In this document: piece by piece, positions 36,741-49,432 of the stretch | How positions within the stretch are numbered: position 1 is the stretch's first letter | Layout: every line of letters begins with the position of its first letter | Assembly: GCF_029867415.1 (NCBI RefSeq) | Contig: NW_026705191.1 | Coordinates: forward strand, 397,265-461,264 | Reading direction: 5' to 3' | DNA length: 64,000 bases | Source: Vicia villosa | Taxonomy: Eukaryota; Streptophyta; Magnoliopsida; Fabales; Fabaceae | Made by a program: the position numbers and the translations under genes | The notes under the pieces: generated by a model | Database searches by the model: none | Told to the model about the DNA's origin: nothing | The model's input: only the letters and a program-made list of their open reading frames with translations

Positions 36741-37948
36741 TAGCTGAAGTTGGAAATTAAAGATCCCGAGGTTCATAAAACAAAGGCATTATAAGCCCAA
36801 TTATCAGCCTGAGATAAGACTTATGACCTAAATGCGTGTATTGTGCTGCACGACTGGTAAGATAAAGGATGTCGCCTTCTCCCAAAAATGTGATGAGCTT
36901 CAGTGCTGCATTGAGTAGTAAGTGGGCCTTTGCGACTGCTGCCCCAAAGAACATCCAAAGTTTGACTCGTCCTGGTTTGCCAACAAAGCCTTTGTTTTGT
37001 TTGGGTCCAGGGCTTCTTTGTTTCAGACAAGAGTGTCCAGCACGCAAGGGGAAATAATGCCCAAGGAAGATTAGCATGGGCAGAAGTGAGATTTTATTGG
37101 ATCCCATTCTTGAGCCAATCACGAAGTCCATGGTTATGCTTGTTCAGTTGGATTAGTCCCCACAAGCGGCATTACCGACTCAAGAGTCAAATCTATAGTT
37201 GGATTAGTCCCACCAAAGGGAATCACTAATTAGGCTGGATTCTCCGTTCGGAATGTGCCATCTGGATGGTGTCCAATCATAATCAAAAGAATAATAACTA
37301 GATTTTAAAATGAAAGTACCAAAATTTAAATAAAAAAAACAATTGAAAAATCAAACTTGTAATTAATCTTACAAATGTATCAAATTATCCATCGTCTTTG
37401 AATTATCTTGATTTAGTACAATCACATGATGGTTAGGTGTGTTTTTTTTAAGTGAAATTTTGAATGTAAATCTTTATCCTTTTATCTCAAAAATAAGTTT
37501 ATATAAAGTGGATGTTTCAAGTAAACACAAATACCAATAATAATTTAAAAAATAATAATAAATTGAAAGTAATGATAACTGATAAGTGTCGATGGCACGG
37601 TGTCGTGTTGGTGTCCGACGGACACACTTTTTTCTAAGGTGTCGATACTACATAGCATCCAAGTATCTTTACACCAAGATTAGTTAAAAACTAAGAATTC
37701 CATTCCACTCCTTTGAAGAGATTATACAAAAACAAAAACAGAAATTCATCAAATCAGTGATGTTTCAACATGGAATCCGCAATCAACTCATACAATCACA
37801 AATAACATGTTTCAATCCTAAATTTTTTGTCAGCTGCTGGAAGAGGTTAAAACATGTTCTGCTGTCAACAGAATCTCTATAATCTCTCATACTCAGTTAT
37901 ACAAAATCCATTTCCACTAACATTAATACCATTCAAAAGTATATTCAA
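36741..37948. other. Region downstream of the BTB gene
   Basis: Includes the BTB gene 3'UTR on the minus strand near 37949. A 124-codon minus-strand frame at 36757-37131 (MDFVIGSRMGSNKISLLPML...) lacks a recognisable domain; it may be a repeat remnant. ttggattagtccc occurs twice near 37150 and 37200. A GTGTC-rich block at 37588-37660 (gtgtcgatggcacggtgtcg) resembles a plant repeat also seen in the BTB intron. Confidence 0.45.
37588..37660. repeat. GTGTC-rich repeat
   Basis: gtgtcgatgg, ggtgtcgtgttggtgtccga and ggtgtcgatact succeed one another. A related block (gcgtgtctccgtatctaaca, catgtccgtgttcaacacat) lies at 39070-39135 in the BTB intron. Confidence 0.55.
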
Positions 37949-40139
37949 TCATTTCGTCGCCAAGGAACTATCTGACGCGGCATTACCTTGATTTTCGACA
38001 TACGGCCGAATGAAAGTTCGGCGCCACCACACCTCAAAAGCCCTTTGAAGATTAGGACAGCTATCACCGGTTTTCAAAAAAATACCAACCCAAGAAAGCA
38101 AAATACTTTGTTGATCTTCCAACGGTAAGGTCAGAATCGTTCTCCCGATTCCTTCCTCCACAAGCTTCCTGTCGAAAGACCTGCATCCGTGTTGTAGCCA
38201 GTTGTAGTCGTTCATTAGCGGCTGCAGCCATGTTTGCAACAACAATTGCCGTGTGTCCTTAGACGGCAACAACTCCCCTCTACCAATGCCGACATATAGT
38301 TTCCCAGAAATGCAGCTAACGTGATAACGAGACACAATTGGTAGTTTCGCGTGTAAGACAGCTAACTCCTGCTGGTTTGCCCATAACAGTGCAAACTCGT
38401 CGGCAGCTTGTTTGTCTACTAAAATATCAAGCAACCATGAAAGGTTGTCAGCTTCCAGAGCTATGCGCTTTATTACGGAATCTCTTTCATCACTTGGTTT
38501 GCCTGCAAAGGATGATTCTGCAGCTTGCTTAAAGAGAGACAATAATAAATCTGAACAGCTTCTACAGGATGTATATATCATGTCGTTACAGATGTCGGTG
38601 GAACGCGCATAACTTGGAAGACTGTTATTCTCCCTAAGGAGCTTTAGAACTATGGATTTCATCTCTCGACGACCTTTTTCCTCGTTGCTTTTAAGAACAA
38701 GATCGATAATTTGAGAAAATGTGTCTTTCGGGACATTGGAAACGTCAGATGAAATTCGTTTCAACACAGGGTTGACCCCAATTCCTTCCCCTTGGAGTTG
38801 TAGTACAGTTGAGACGACTTTTTCTTCTTCTTCATCTCCGACCCAGGGGACAGCCTCCAAGTACTCCAAGCATGATTGAATACACGAGCTGAAGCCAAGG
38901 AATTCTGCAACCTGAGGGAAGATAACATTTTAGGTTTTCAAAATAACATTTAATAGTTCTTCAACCATTGACAATAATCAATGGATTCTGATAATCACGA
39001 AAACAAAAATTTGTTGACCATAACAGTAACAGTGTCACAAATAATGAAGCAAGAACATCTCTCAATTTTGGCGTGTCTCCGTATCTAACACATGTCCGTG
39101 TTCAACACATGCTCGACGACTCAGACAAGTGTTCCAAAACAAGATTTTTTTTGCTTTGGTAACCACTAGTGGTATGCATCTACAAGAATTCATATATCAC
39201 AAATAGAACAAAATCATATATCACAAATAGAACAAAATCATTCATATTTCCTATATCCATCCTTGTATATGCTCCATGACTAATGAACATTCAGTTGCTA
39301 GTGGCATTTGGTAATGTAAATGCAATCAAAACCAAATCACTAGAAGCAGTGGTTGATAGCTACATATTAGCCAAAGAACATGAACTTTCATCAAACCATA
39401 TATCAAGGAAACGGTATTGGAAATTTTATCAGAAGGGAGCATAGAAAGTTACCTTAAGAATTCGAAGAATGCGAGAAACATTCTGTTTCATGAGCCGCTG
39501 TTTCATTTCCTTGCAGTACATCAAACCAACAGCTTCAACATATATTTCAACATCCTCACAATCTCCTATTTGTAGACAAGACAAATCAGATTGTTCCGAA
39601 ATCTTTTCAGAAAAGAAACTACTCTTCTCTGTCAGAACATCCCTATGCACACTCAACTTAACAGAAAAACCTTGTTTCCCTAATAAAACCACCTTCATAT
39701 CACAAGTTCCAGGCTCACCAAACTCAATAGCTACCTTTCTCGGCATAGTTTCAATCTTAGGTCTAGAAGATAATCTCTCCGCAGCCAAAGAAGTACCCGC
39801 CGAAGACCTTTCTAACCCAACACTACAACGTTGATCATCGGAAATCACCGATCTAGACGATGCAGATTCAGGTATAGGTGCAGGTGCAGGTGCAGGTGCA
39901 GAACCTCTTCTCTCCGTCACTTGCACTACCACCGGCTTTTTCTGAACACTAGCTTTCGGTTGTGGTTGCGGTGGAGACGCAGACGGTTTAGTTTTATTCA
40001 AAGGATTCTGAGGCTTATGACTTTTCTGAAACACAACAGGTGAAGGACAACACCAAAACCCTTCAGGGGTAACAGCTATTGGAACATTCCTAATCTTTGT
40101 ATGTCCTTGATCTACCCTATTAACCCTAACATCTCCCAT
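37949..40139 (-). CDS. BTB/POZ domain protein (two exons)
   Basis: Exon 1 is 40139-39453 (229 codons, start MGDVRVNRVDQGHTK). The intron 39452-38912 has GT (CTTAAG|GTAAC) and AG (CCCTCAG|GTTGC) borders in phase 0. Exon 2 is 38911-37949 (320 codons plus stop). The 549-residue product is close in length to plant proteins of the At1g63850/At3g50780 type, which open with the same GFWCCPSPVVFQK motif (residues 27-39). A Pro/Ala-rich linker follows (APAPAPAP, ~81-88), then a BTB fold (~141-229: EFGEPGTCDMKVVLLGK, SVHRDVLTEKSSFFSEKI). Exon 2 opens VAEFLGFSSCIQSCLEYLEA, a BACK/NPH3-like C-terminal region. BTB proteins of this kind usually act as CUL3 ubiquitin-ligase adaptors; the substrate cannot be told from sequence. 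No stops or frame breaks. This is the only convincing intact host gene here. Confidence 0.93.
39875..39905. repeat. ggtgca hexanucleotide repeat in the BTB exon
   Basis: Five near-perfect ggtgca units encode alternating Ala-Pro in the linker of the BTB protein. In-frame, so length variants would keep the reading frame. Confidence 0.85.
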
Positions 40140-40223
40140 GTTTATTCAAAAAGGTACAATTTTTAACAGACACAACACAAAATCAGACCAAAATACTAAG
40201 ATTGCATCACTGAGAAAACGTTG

Positions 40224-40708
40224 CTGTTGAAAAAAAAAACCGGAAATAACCAAACAAGTTCAAGTTTCTATGTAACAAACATTAATTGAACTAACTAAAT
40301 AGTCAAGTCAAAAGGGTAAGAGAATATTTCGCCAAATTTTGTTCCACTCTTTCAGGAAACTTGAACTCTTCTCTTGAACACAGTGATTTTCATTTCTCCC
40401 TCATAAAAATCAACACTTTCTCAATCTCTGAAGCTGAATCTCCTTTTCCCCCAAATTGAATCACTGTAGTAGTTTCATAAAAAAAATTCACAAAAACATC
40501 AGAAACAATAATTTTCATTTAATTTTCTCAAATCTCAAATCATAATAACACAGAAATTAAACACAACCCTTTAGAAACAACCCTTTTGTTAACTACAGAT
40601 CAGAAGCATAGAAAAACTAAAAACAGTAAATATCAGATAAAAAACACATAAAAATTCTTCCTTTTTCAAGAAACTAGCAATCCCATCAGAAAAAGATTGA
40701 AACTTTAC
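40224..40708 (-). other. Probable 5'UTR intron of the BTB gene
   Basis: Upstream of the start codon the minus strand has a polypyrimidine tract ending TTTTTTCAACAG (acceptor at 40224). Further upstream is CTTG|GTAAAGTTTC (donor at 40708). Between them the sequence is T-rich and lacks a frame. 5'UTR introns are common in plant genes of this type; transcript evidence is absent here. Confidence 0.5.
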
Positions 40709-40709
40709 C

Positions 40710-42494
40710 AAGAAATTATGCTATGTGAGCATGAGCAGCCTCTAGGACTCTTCTGAAACCCTCTTACAGAGCTGAAAATGATTGAAGAGGTGCAGTGCAA
40801 AGCATGAAGAATGAGTGAATCCTTTGTTTAATTTGAAAAGTAGAGACCACGAGACCCGAAAAAGCAAAAAGGGAATGGATGATGATAGCTCATGAACTGT
40901 GTTTTCTACTTTAACAGTTCCATGCTTTTGATGATTGTTTCCCTTTGTATCTTATGTGGGTCTCAGAAAATTTTCTAGTTTTGAATTGGACCACAGAATT
41001 TCAATACTCTACATCATTTGTATTATTCTACTCAAAGGTTATTGTTTTGTTTTGGGAACAAAAACAAAAGAAAAAATAATTGTTTTTTTTATTTATTTTT
41101 TATTGCTATTTTTATCTTCTCTTGTTTTTGTTCTTGTTGTTAATGTTGTTTATGGACACAACTCAGCACTCATAATAATAGTATGTGACAGTAAGCATGC
41201 TTCAATTTTATGTTTCATTGATTGATTGTTTTATTTTTTATCTATAAATGTTTTTGAGATTCTTTGTGTCTCTAAGTTGCTTTAGGAGACCGTTGTTGGA
41301 TTTTCTAGGCTGGGAGTTATTATGATGTGGAGTAAAGATGAAGTATGCTATATTGTGCAATGACTAGTACACCCTCTAGTGAAGAAGGTCATGACTAGTA
41401 CACCCTATTGTTAATGTTAGTGTTCATACCAAAATTTGAGATAGACGAGGGAGGTTTTTAGTTTGATTGTTAGTTATAGAAGAGGTGTAGCAAATTACTT
41501 TAGAAAATAACAGGATATGAGTGGCTTTTTAGCTTAATTAAGAGTCTTAAAGTTGATTAGCTGGGTTTTAATTAATTTTGAAATATAGAGTTAATCTTTT
41601 TTTGGGAGAACTTTTGGGTCCATATGACAAGGAAATGTTTGGAGAAATGATACCCTTATGTTTTTCATAATAACAAAAAACTACTCCTATTATGATTTAT
41701 TTTTCTTGATTCTTATAGCTCTCTATACAAAATTCTCTCAAAAAGTTAGATGTTCTAAGTCAGTCAATGTCCAGAGAGGTCTACTTGTTATTCTAAAGAA
41801 AACTCAATAGCTAATTGACTCAAAAGTAGGTGTTAAATCTTGACCAAAGTGGTCTTGGGACCACCATCTTCGTATCTTGTCCAAGCATATGGCATGTTCT
41901 AAATCAGAGCAGACGAGGAAGCAGAGTTGTGACTCAGAACTTAGAAGAAATCGATATAGGCGGTGGAGTTATCAAGAAGTAATGGTCCTTAAAATACTTC
42001 TGGTTGTCAATGTAAATGTGATAAGAGGTTCACTGAAGGAGAACCTTATTGCCCATTGTATTCATACCAATGTTGAAACATTTTAACAAAAGCCCAAGTC
42101 ACATGGTGCAATTGAGAATGGGCAATCTATAAATGTTCAAGCACCCCTATCTCGAACTTAATGAAATTGAGTCTCAATTTTAGATTGTGGATCAGGCATT
42201 CGTAGATTGGGATGAAGCATCCTCTGAATATGTTGTAGATTATTTTGTCATCATCAACTAAAGAGACAGACTAGTCAGATGATAGACCCGCAACAACTTC
42301 TAATGTTAGCCACATTATTGAAGACATAAATTGTCCTTAGAGTTCTGAATACATACATTAATATTGATTGGCATCCGACGACTCCACCAAATTGTCACAA
42401 TGCACCAAATTCGTCTGACTGTCGTGAAATAACAAATTGATGTTAGGATTGGTAGAATGGTAGCAAATGTCAATATGACCCTTAGTTTGTGTAC
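40710..42494. other. BTB upstream region and unassigned intergenic DNA
   Basis: The near part (to about 40900) probably contains the BTB promoter and first UTR exon; no motif was reliable enough to call. Beyond it no gene was recognised. Frames at 40935-41225 and 41877-42086 have no recognisable domain. Confidence 0.45.
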
Positions 42495-43334
42495 CTGTGG
42501 GACCCCTCTAGTCGTCAGGTTGCATTAATTTTAAAACATACATCACATAACACATAAACATATTTATTCAAATACTTCGCAGCGGAATTCATAACTTAAA
42601 CATCATTAAAGTAAACTCCATAAACATCAACTGAACATCATGGTTCATGAGTTACTACTCAAAATGTCAACATCAAAAGATAAACCAACTCAATTCATCA
42701 AAGAGAATATAATAGTTCAAAACATAACAACCCCATCCCCGATGTTACGTATCAGAGCAAGACTCCCTTCAATCTAAACAACAGTAAAAGAACACCATGA
42801 AGCTATCCTCAAACTTTAACGGACTACTCCTGATTACATGTGCGTTACCCACACGGAGGCAACATTCAAACAGAAAGGGTGAGTATTTCATATTCATTAT
42901 ATAAGACATAAGGAATAGATATAGTAGTTGTATACAAATAATCAACCATACATATATTAATACAACATATTCATCATATATGCATACTTACCCACACCTT
43001 TACATCATCATCTATTCACAACACCACCTCATGATTCAATCATAATTATCAATTAGGCACACCACATCACAGATAATAAATATCATCAAGTCATACATCA
43101 TCACAACAATGCAACAACAATGGGCTCATACATGTGGTACCAATTCACCACTGATGACTCCGTCATCGTCTTCCAAAGATCCCCCCATAGGATCGATTTT
43201 TCGCTTGAAACCGAAGCTCATCAACAAGTTGCACTCAATCTCCACAATGGGATTAAGGGTCATCATTGGCCCGAGGTCCTACAACATCACTGGAATTTTG
43301 TCTTACAATTATGCTATGAATGCATGATGCTCAA

Positions 43335-46300
43335 TGTAATACGGTGGGAAAACTAACTTTTTAAATGTGCGATAAGTAAGAGTCGCCACCCACTTTTATT
43401 TTATCCAATTAGGAAAGGCAAAAAGAACAACAAAGACCTTTAAAATATTTTGAGTTAGGGGGTAGGCCATACAAAGAGAAGGTGTAAGCACCCTTTATAT
43501 CCATGGTTATCCATGGGCTCGTAATTGCTTATCTCACTTTTGAATTGTTTAGTTTGTTTGAAAGAGTGCAGTGTGTGTTTAGAAAAAGTTTGAAAAAGAA
43601 CTTTAACTTTGTAATGATCTTCGTACAGATGTATACAAAGTGTAGTCTTTGAAAATTATTTTAAAAAAGGAGGTGTGTAAAGCATTTGAAAGTTTGAATT
43701 ATTGTGAGCAAGCAATTAGGAACTACCAACCCTAAGTTTGTCTTTCTTGTTCTTTTCCATTCGTTAAGGGAAAGAGACTATCCACACCATTAGTTAGTGG
43801 GAAGTCCTTTCATTGGATGTATTCGGGACATCAAAGGGTCATCGAATAGTCATAGGGGCTATCCATACCATAAAGAGGGTAGGAAGTGCTATGTATTGGA
43901 TGTGAATAGTTATAAAAGGCAACAAGTAAGGATACCTTAACATTCGAAGGGACTATCATCATTTAATCGAGGGACAAGATCATTTATATCGTAGGTAATA
44001 TTGAAGGGACCATGATCTTTAAATCGGAGGGACTATGATGATTTAAATCGGAGGAAACATTTGCTAAGGTATCCCTATGCTCGAGGGACTTGACTATTAT
44101 TCGTCGAAAGGCAACATAAGAGAGGATTACCCTAAAAGTGAGTGTGTGAACAAAAGTGGTTGATTTATTTAATCCTGAAAATTAGGGTTATTCTAGTTTG
44201 ATTTTATCTTGCCATACAATCCTATTAACATGCATCTAACAGTTATATAGTGCAGAAAATAAAAGCTGAAAAAATAAAGTTATACGCTATTACAAGGCTT
44301 CGTGGAGGGGGATTACATAACCAAAAATGGGGGATGCAGAAAAGTAAATGTGCGAAAAAATAAATCTACGCTATTACAAAAATAACCTTGCGACCTATAC
44401 ATCGATTTCTAGAATTTAAATGTAAACGAAATAGTAAATAAACACGCATGCGACAATCATTGAGAATTTGATAGGGAGAGGAAGAATCGGGAGAAATTAG
44501 AGTTGGAGAAATTAAGGTTAGGTATTTTTAAGTGAGAAAATAAATAAGTTCTAAACTAATTATTAAAACTATTTTAACTTAATTACTAAATTTATTTAGT
44601 TAAAATAATTAAGAAAATAAAATTTAAGTTAATTATGACACTAATCCTAATTTCTAAGTGATTAGTCTAATTAACCTAATTATTTAATAATTAACCTAAT
44701 AATCTAATTAGTTATAATTGCATTCGTTGGATGATAACTAATCAATGTTCCTGATGGTTTCCCAAGCAAAATTAGTGGCGGGACCGACTCACTTACTGAC
44801 CAGCGAATTAGAGGATGGAAAGCTGCCACACGTGAGTCAATTATTCAAAATGCTGACTGGGTCCCAGGGGATTTACGTGGTCCAATTGCGCGTAGCCACG
44901 CCTGCTTTCGTCGGCCAACCAGGTCAGATACGCCGGAGATGAATTCCGGTCGTCTTCTCCGACCACGCCAAATGTCAAACCTGCATAAATCAAAAGGAAA
45001 AAACACCAATACAATTCAGATCCACTAAAACAAATGCAGCGAATTCAATTGTCGTGTTGGTTTAAGATGAAAATGCCTGGAAGTGTGAACATGAAGAAAC
45101 AGAGGTTCTTTGGCCTAACAATGGCAAATCATGTTATGCGCGTCAAATCTTCAACCTAATGATTCAAAGCTTCTATAAACTGTACCGGGAACTCAAATAT
45201 AGGATTAGTTTGAATTGAAACACGATAATATGCAAGATATAAATGTCAGAACATGTATGAAGATGATGAACATGATACGCGTGTTCCGGGCATTATAAGA
45301 GTTAGCTATTGATTCATTCTTACTCTTTGATACCTCAGAAGTGAATTAGGATGGCTGGAATGTGTTGAAGCTTGCTGAGAAAAGAATTGGATCGTGCCCT
45401 ACTTCTTTGATTTTTTTCAACCTTGAAACCTTAGTCTCCATGCCCAATTTTTCGTCCCTTTGATGCTGAAGATGTTGTTCTATTTATAATGGTGATGTTA
45501 GGGTTATAAACTTGGAGAGAAAGCCATGTAATTGGTGAGAGGAATATTGAGAAAATATTTGATTTTATTTGTATAAAATATTACTAATTTTGATTCAATA
45601 TCATTCCAATCTTTCCTTCCACGTTTTTTTAGCTTTATGAATCAATTAGGATCTTAAAAAATTAATCACACAATTTTGAATGATTTTATTTGATTTAATT
45701 TTGAATTTATATGAATAAATTTAAAAATAAAGGAAATAAAAAACCATAACATATTATGAGATTATTTTATGGGGCCCCTAGGTGATATTAGATTGAAACA
45801 AAAATTGGAAAATTAATCTCTCAATCTTTTATCATTTAATCCTAATTTCATTTGATTTTACTTGAATTTAATTGATTTAATTCAAATAAAAATGAAATAA
45901 AATTAAGAAATAAAGGATAATTGGTTAATGGGCCTCTTTTAAACTTATAACCACGTGGGGGTTTCAAATTTATAGGGCCGTTGCTTAAAAACTCAAAAAT
46001 CTTCACTTAGGGTTTCATGCCTTCTCCACAACTTTAACCAACTTCTACCAATCACAACTTCTTTAATTTTTATCATATGGGGATGTTCTTGTACTCCTTG
46101 GAAAACTCAATATGTCCCCTACAACCCACTTTAGGACATTTTTTGTATTTGGAGATTTTATCTTGATGATATTGGTACTTACAAAAAAAAGCTTTTTGTT
46201 GACTTTTAAAATGACCTGTAATGTTTTGGCTCATATCTCTCAAATGAAGCATTTCTTGAGATTGAGCCCAACATCAAAGTTGTAAAGAATTTAATTTCCT

Positions 46301-46813
46301 TGAGAATGAGATTTGGTTGAGACATTTCTGATGAAACATGTGAGAGTTATGGCTGGTCAAATTTCAGTTGACTTTCTCCTAAAAACCCTAATTTGGAAAC
46401 TTGGACTTTGTTGATTTCTGAACTTTTCTTGCTGAGTCATGATCAACCCTTGATCAAATGATGAATGTTAATTCGAATGACGGATGTTGACCAAAAATCC
46501 TGAATTTTGATTGTATGTTGACCATAGTTGACTTTTAGGTCAAACTAGTCGACTGTTGATCATCTGAGCAATTGATTGGGCAATCTTGTGATTCAAAGCG
46601 TGAGACTTGGTATGAGGATTCTTTAAATCATATGAGATGCCATGAAGTCCACTGGAGGCCTTGATACATCCATTTCCCCTAATTGAAGTCTTGTTATTAA
46701 AGAGAGAGAGAGAGTAGACATGCTTGCTTCTTGCACTACTTTGAACAATTGGAGATCTTAGTGCTTGAGCCAAATTATTTTGAAATATGGTGGGAAAATT
46801 TAAGGGTATGACA
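43335..46813 (-). mobile_element. 3479-bp solo LTR, Ogre/Tat-type gypsy
   Basis: The sense (minus) strand starts tgtcatacccttaaattttc and ends ccaccgtattaca. ctcaa flanks both sides (43330-43334, 46814-46818). Near the 3' end the sense strand reads gtgggtggcgactcttactt, preceded by aaagggtgcttacaccttc, the arrangement known from legume Ogre/Tat elements. No coding domain and no second copy inside: a solo LTR of unusually large size. A (GA)n run lies at ~46698-46713. Confidence 0.85.
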
Positions 46814-47157
46814 CTCAACTTCACAAAATCAGCGATCACAGCTAGTCAAAATAGCATCATCATTCATGTATTTAACAAAGTCATGGCATTATCTAAACAT
46901 ACAACTTCACAACATCTTGATCAACTCAACACACAATCATCAATGCATGACATCCTCAATCATCACAACAACATTCACCAAAATCAAGTATAGAAACACA
47001 ATAATTCACAAAGCCAAGTTGCATACAAAATACCCTCTAAACCTACCCAAACATGCACAGTAAATTCCATAAAATTCCCAAAAATTCTAATAAAATATAA
47101 GTTATCATATTCTGAAATCAATTTTCAAAAATAAAAATTTTCGTTTTTCAGGGACCG

Positions 47158-47266
47158 CGCTAAGCACGACCCTGCCGCACTAAGCGGGCTCCTCTCTGTA
47201 AACAGACCCTTTTTATTTCACAGAGCGCGCTAACCAGGCTTCACTGCACTAAGCGGGCTCTGCGAT
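47158..47266. repeat. cgctaagc-type GC-rich words inside LTR
   Basis: gcgctaagcacgacc, gcactaagcgggctc, gcgcgctaaccaggc and gcactaagcgggctct succeed each other within ~105 bases of AT-rich LTR. The words pair as partial inverted repeats (gcgctaagc/gcttagcgc type). Confidence 0.6.
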
Positions 47267-48036
47267 TCTGCTGAAAATTCCTACGTGACCTGCATGATAC
47301 CAGACCCAATCTTTTGCCCAAAAACTAATTTTAATCGATAATTTTCTGCAATTTAAGGCCTAATAACCTAGTTTTAACATGGTTTAATTATTTCAAACAC
47401 TAAATTACAAATATTCATCATATCCCCAATCATCTTCATCAACCCTAAACCTTCTAAATCATGTTAATGGAGGATTTAACTCTATCTCATGTGATCAATC
47501 ATCAATACAACCATCATCATCATCTTATAACATATTATTCACACAATCAAACAAATAATTGTCATGGATTCATCAATTTCATCACAATCACCACAAACCC
47601 CCCAACATACAATTATCATTCCCTTAAATCAAACATAATAATCACGATAACCCCCTTACCTTAGATAATTGGCTAGTTTCCTTCTCTTTGAATTCTATAG
47701 TTGATTCTCCTTCTTCTCTTCTCGTCCTAGCTCTCTCTCCTTTTCACATTTCTCCAATTCTACATCGAATGAATATTTCTCCATTTTACCTAGTTAGCCT
47801 TAGGACCCCTATTATGAACTTCCTAATATGCCCTCACTAACCTCTCCTTGTATTATCTCTTATTTTATTTAATTAAATAATAACCATGCTAATTAGACTA
47901 TTTTATTTTATTATTCTAGTTAACACCTCAATTCTACTACCCCGCACACATCAACATAACATCACACGTCACATAATCACATCAAACACATCAAATAATC
48001 AATTAAATAATTAAATCTAATTATCAGGGTGTTACA

Positions 48037-48680
48037 TGTATCTGTCATACTTCCCTGGCATGTTTTTGTCGAAGTCATCTCGGCGTCGATGAGATTCTTT
48101 TCCAAATGGATAACTAGTGTAAAATTCGCTGGACATGGGGTTGTCAAAACTCATGGTCGATTTTTTTTCTTCTAAAAGCATAAAAGGATCGGCCATGGTC
48201 AGCATCTCTTGAACATATTTGACCTTCCTCTTCCCTAGATTTTTACTGAATGAATGATCGCTCAGAAGGCCGCTTTCAAATATCTAGCAATGTAGGCCAT
48301 CCTGGGCCTGTCTACTTCAATAGAAACTTGAGTAAACCAATCAATATACGATCACAAACTTTCCTTTTTTCTTTTGGATGATTTCTGTTAGGGAGGATTC
48401 AGTGATAGGTTGTCGCTTCCAGGCAGTAAATTGCATCAAAAATCTCTTATGGAACTTCGCACAGGAATCGATACACCCATATGGTAAGATGTTGAACCAT
48501 AATTGTGCTAGTCCAATTAATGTTAGTGTGAATAACTTGCGGTTGGAAACTTCGTCAGCACTAAAATAATTCAATCGTTCGTCTTCTAGTTGTATGTGTT
48601 CACCGGGATTTCCTTTTCCATCATAATCAGCTAACTTAGGAGGCTTCTCCATAGATTTAGTGATTCTTCTTTTCAAAATC
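48037..48680 (-). pseudogene. Ty3/gypsy gag fragment
   Basis: The minus strand gives KPPKLADYDGKGNPGEHIQ (48650), NRKLFTLTLIGLAQLWFN (~48540) and FHKRFLMQFTAWKRQP (~48440), the capsid-type retrotransposon gag domain of gypsy elements. Further on, after frame breaks, are MAYIARYLKAAF (~48300) and MPGKYDRY (~48050), where the LTR at 48036 begins. No knuckle or pol is present. It may be part of an older element into which the LTR inserted. Confidence 0.72.
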
Positions 48681-48839
48681 TGTACCGATAGTGGGTGTTT
48701 TCACTATCCCTTATTCAGACGGATTTCCGCTTAAATCAGGGAAGAAGCATAATCTAAAACGAACATCATCAGATATCGAACCCCAGACACAATCTAGGAC
48801 TGCCCAACCACTGACTGAGGGGATAGCAGAATCCTTTAG

Positions 48840-49400
48840 CTTTACTTTTCAACCATCTCCAAGACAAGATTTTGATTTCTTCGACCCAATGTTCTGCCGG
48901 TCTATCCTTTTCTCTAAAATTTTTTTCGTTACGACCTTTCTAAATTATCCAAATGCTAGCGATCCAAATTATACTAAATTTATCTACCTTGTTTTTGCCT
49001 GTTCCGCACAGCCCTCTGAACTGTTGAAAGTTTGATATTGCTACATTATGCATTGCAGTGGATACATTTAGCTAGCATATAGTCTTGAACCACACCTGCA
49101 AACTGAAATCACACTCAAAGAAAATATGAGAAGCACTTTCTATCAACCCGCAACCATATGAACATTCCAATTGATTATCGTTCAACACTCCTCACTTGTG
49201 TAAATTATCCTTATACGACGTTCTATCTTGTAATAATCGCCACACCAAAGCTGCTACCTTTAGCAGAACAAATTTGGTCCAAGCCTTTGCAAGTTTCGTT
49301 CTTTCGACATCTACAGGCTTCTTCATAATTGTGTTGTAAGCTTCTTTAACAGAATAAGTACGTGAGCCTTATCCCCAATTATCCACCCTCTCTAGAGTAA
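48840..49400 (-). pseudogene. LINE fragment with zf-RVT domain
   Basis: The minus strand gives ERTKLAKAWTKFVLLKVAAL (~49310), VWRLLQDRTSYKDNL (~49240), CSYGCGLIESASHIFFECDF (~49140) and IASIWIIYKGRNEKNF (~48950), the zinc-binding region that follows RT in plant LINEs. Frames are mostly open over about 400 bases but lack RT and RNase H. It is a different subfamily from the 21-kb LINE. Confidence 0.75.
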
Positions 49401-49432
49401 TAGACACCCTCTCCAACTTATCTTCCAATGTA

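Larger units (their letters stand above)
42495..48036 (-). mobile_element. Second ~2.06-kb LTR family member, split by Ogre LTR
   Basis: On the minus strand it starts tgtaacaccctgataatt (48036). The left boundary near 42495 is tentative: tgtac precedes it while tgtat follows the right end. Excluding the nested 43335-46813 insertion, about 2.06 kb remains, the same as the LTR at 31342-34747. Shared segments include the 43110-43330/32500-32840 block. No coding domain was found. It carries the GC-rich cgctaagcg words at 47158-47266. It is inserted in, or abuts, a gypsy gag relic at 48037. Confidence 0.65.

Noticed and set aside
36757..37131. 124-codon minus-strand frame
   Set aside because: No recognised domain, overlapping frames on the other strand are equally open, and it lies next to repeat DNA; left as unassigned rather than called a gene.
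40935..41225. 96-codon hydrophobic plus-strand frame upstream of the BTB gene
   Set aside because: T-rich DNA gives chance Phe/Ile/Leu runs; no domain or conserved start context.
41877..42086. 69-codon frame considered as a transposase (FAR1/MULE) remnant
   Set aside because: No diagnostic residues or motif could be confirmed.
47461..47664. 67-codon His/Asn/Thr-rich frame
   Set aside because: Lies inside an LTR in cat/atc-rich low-complexity sequence.
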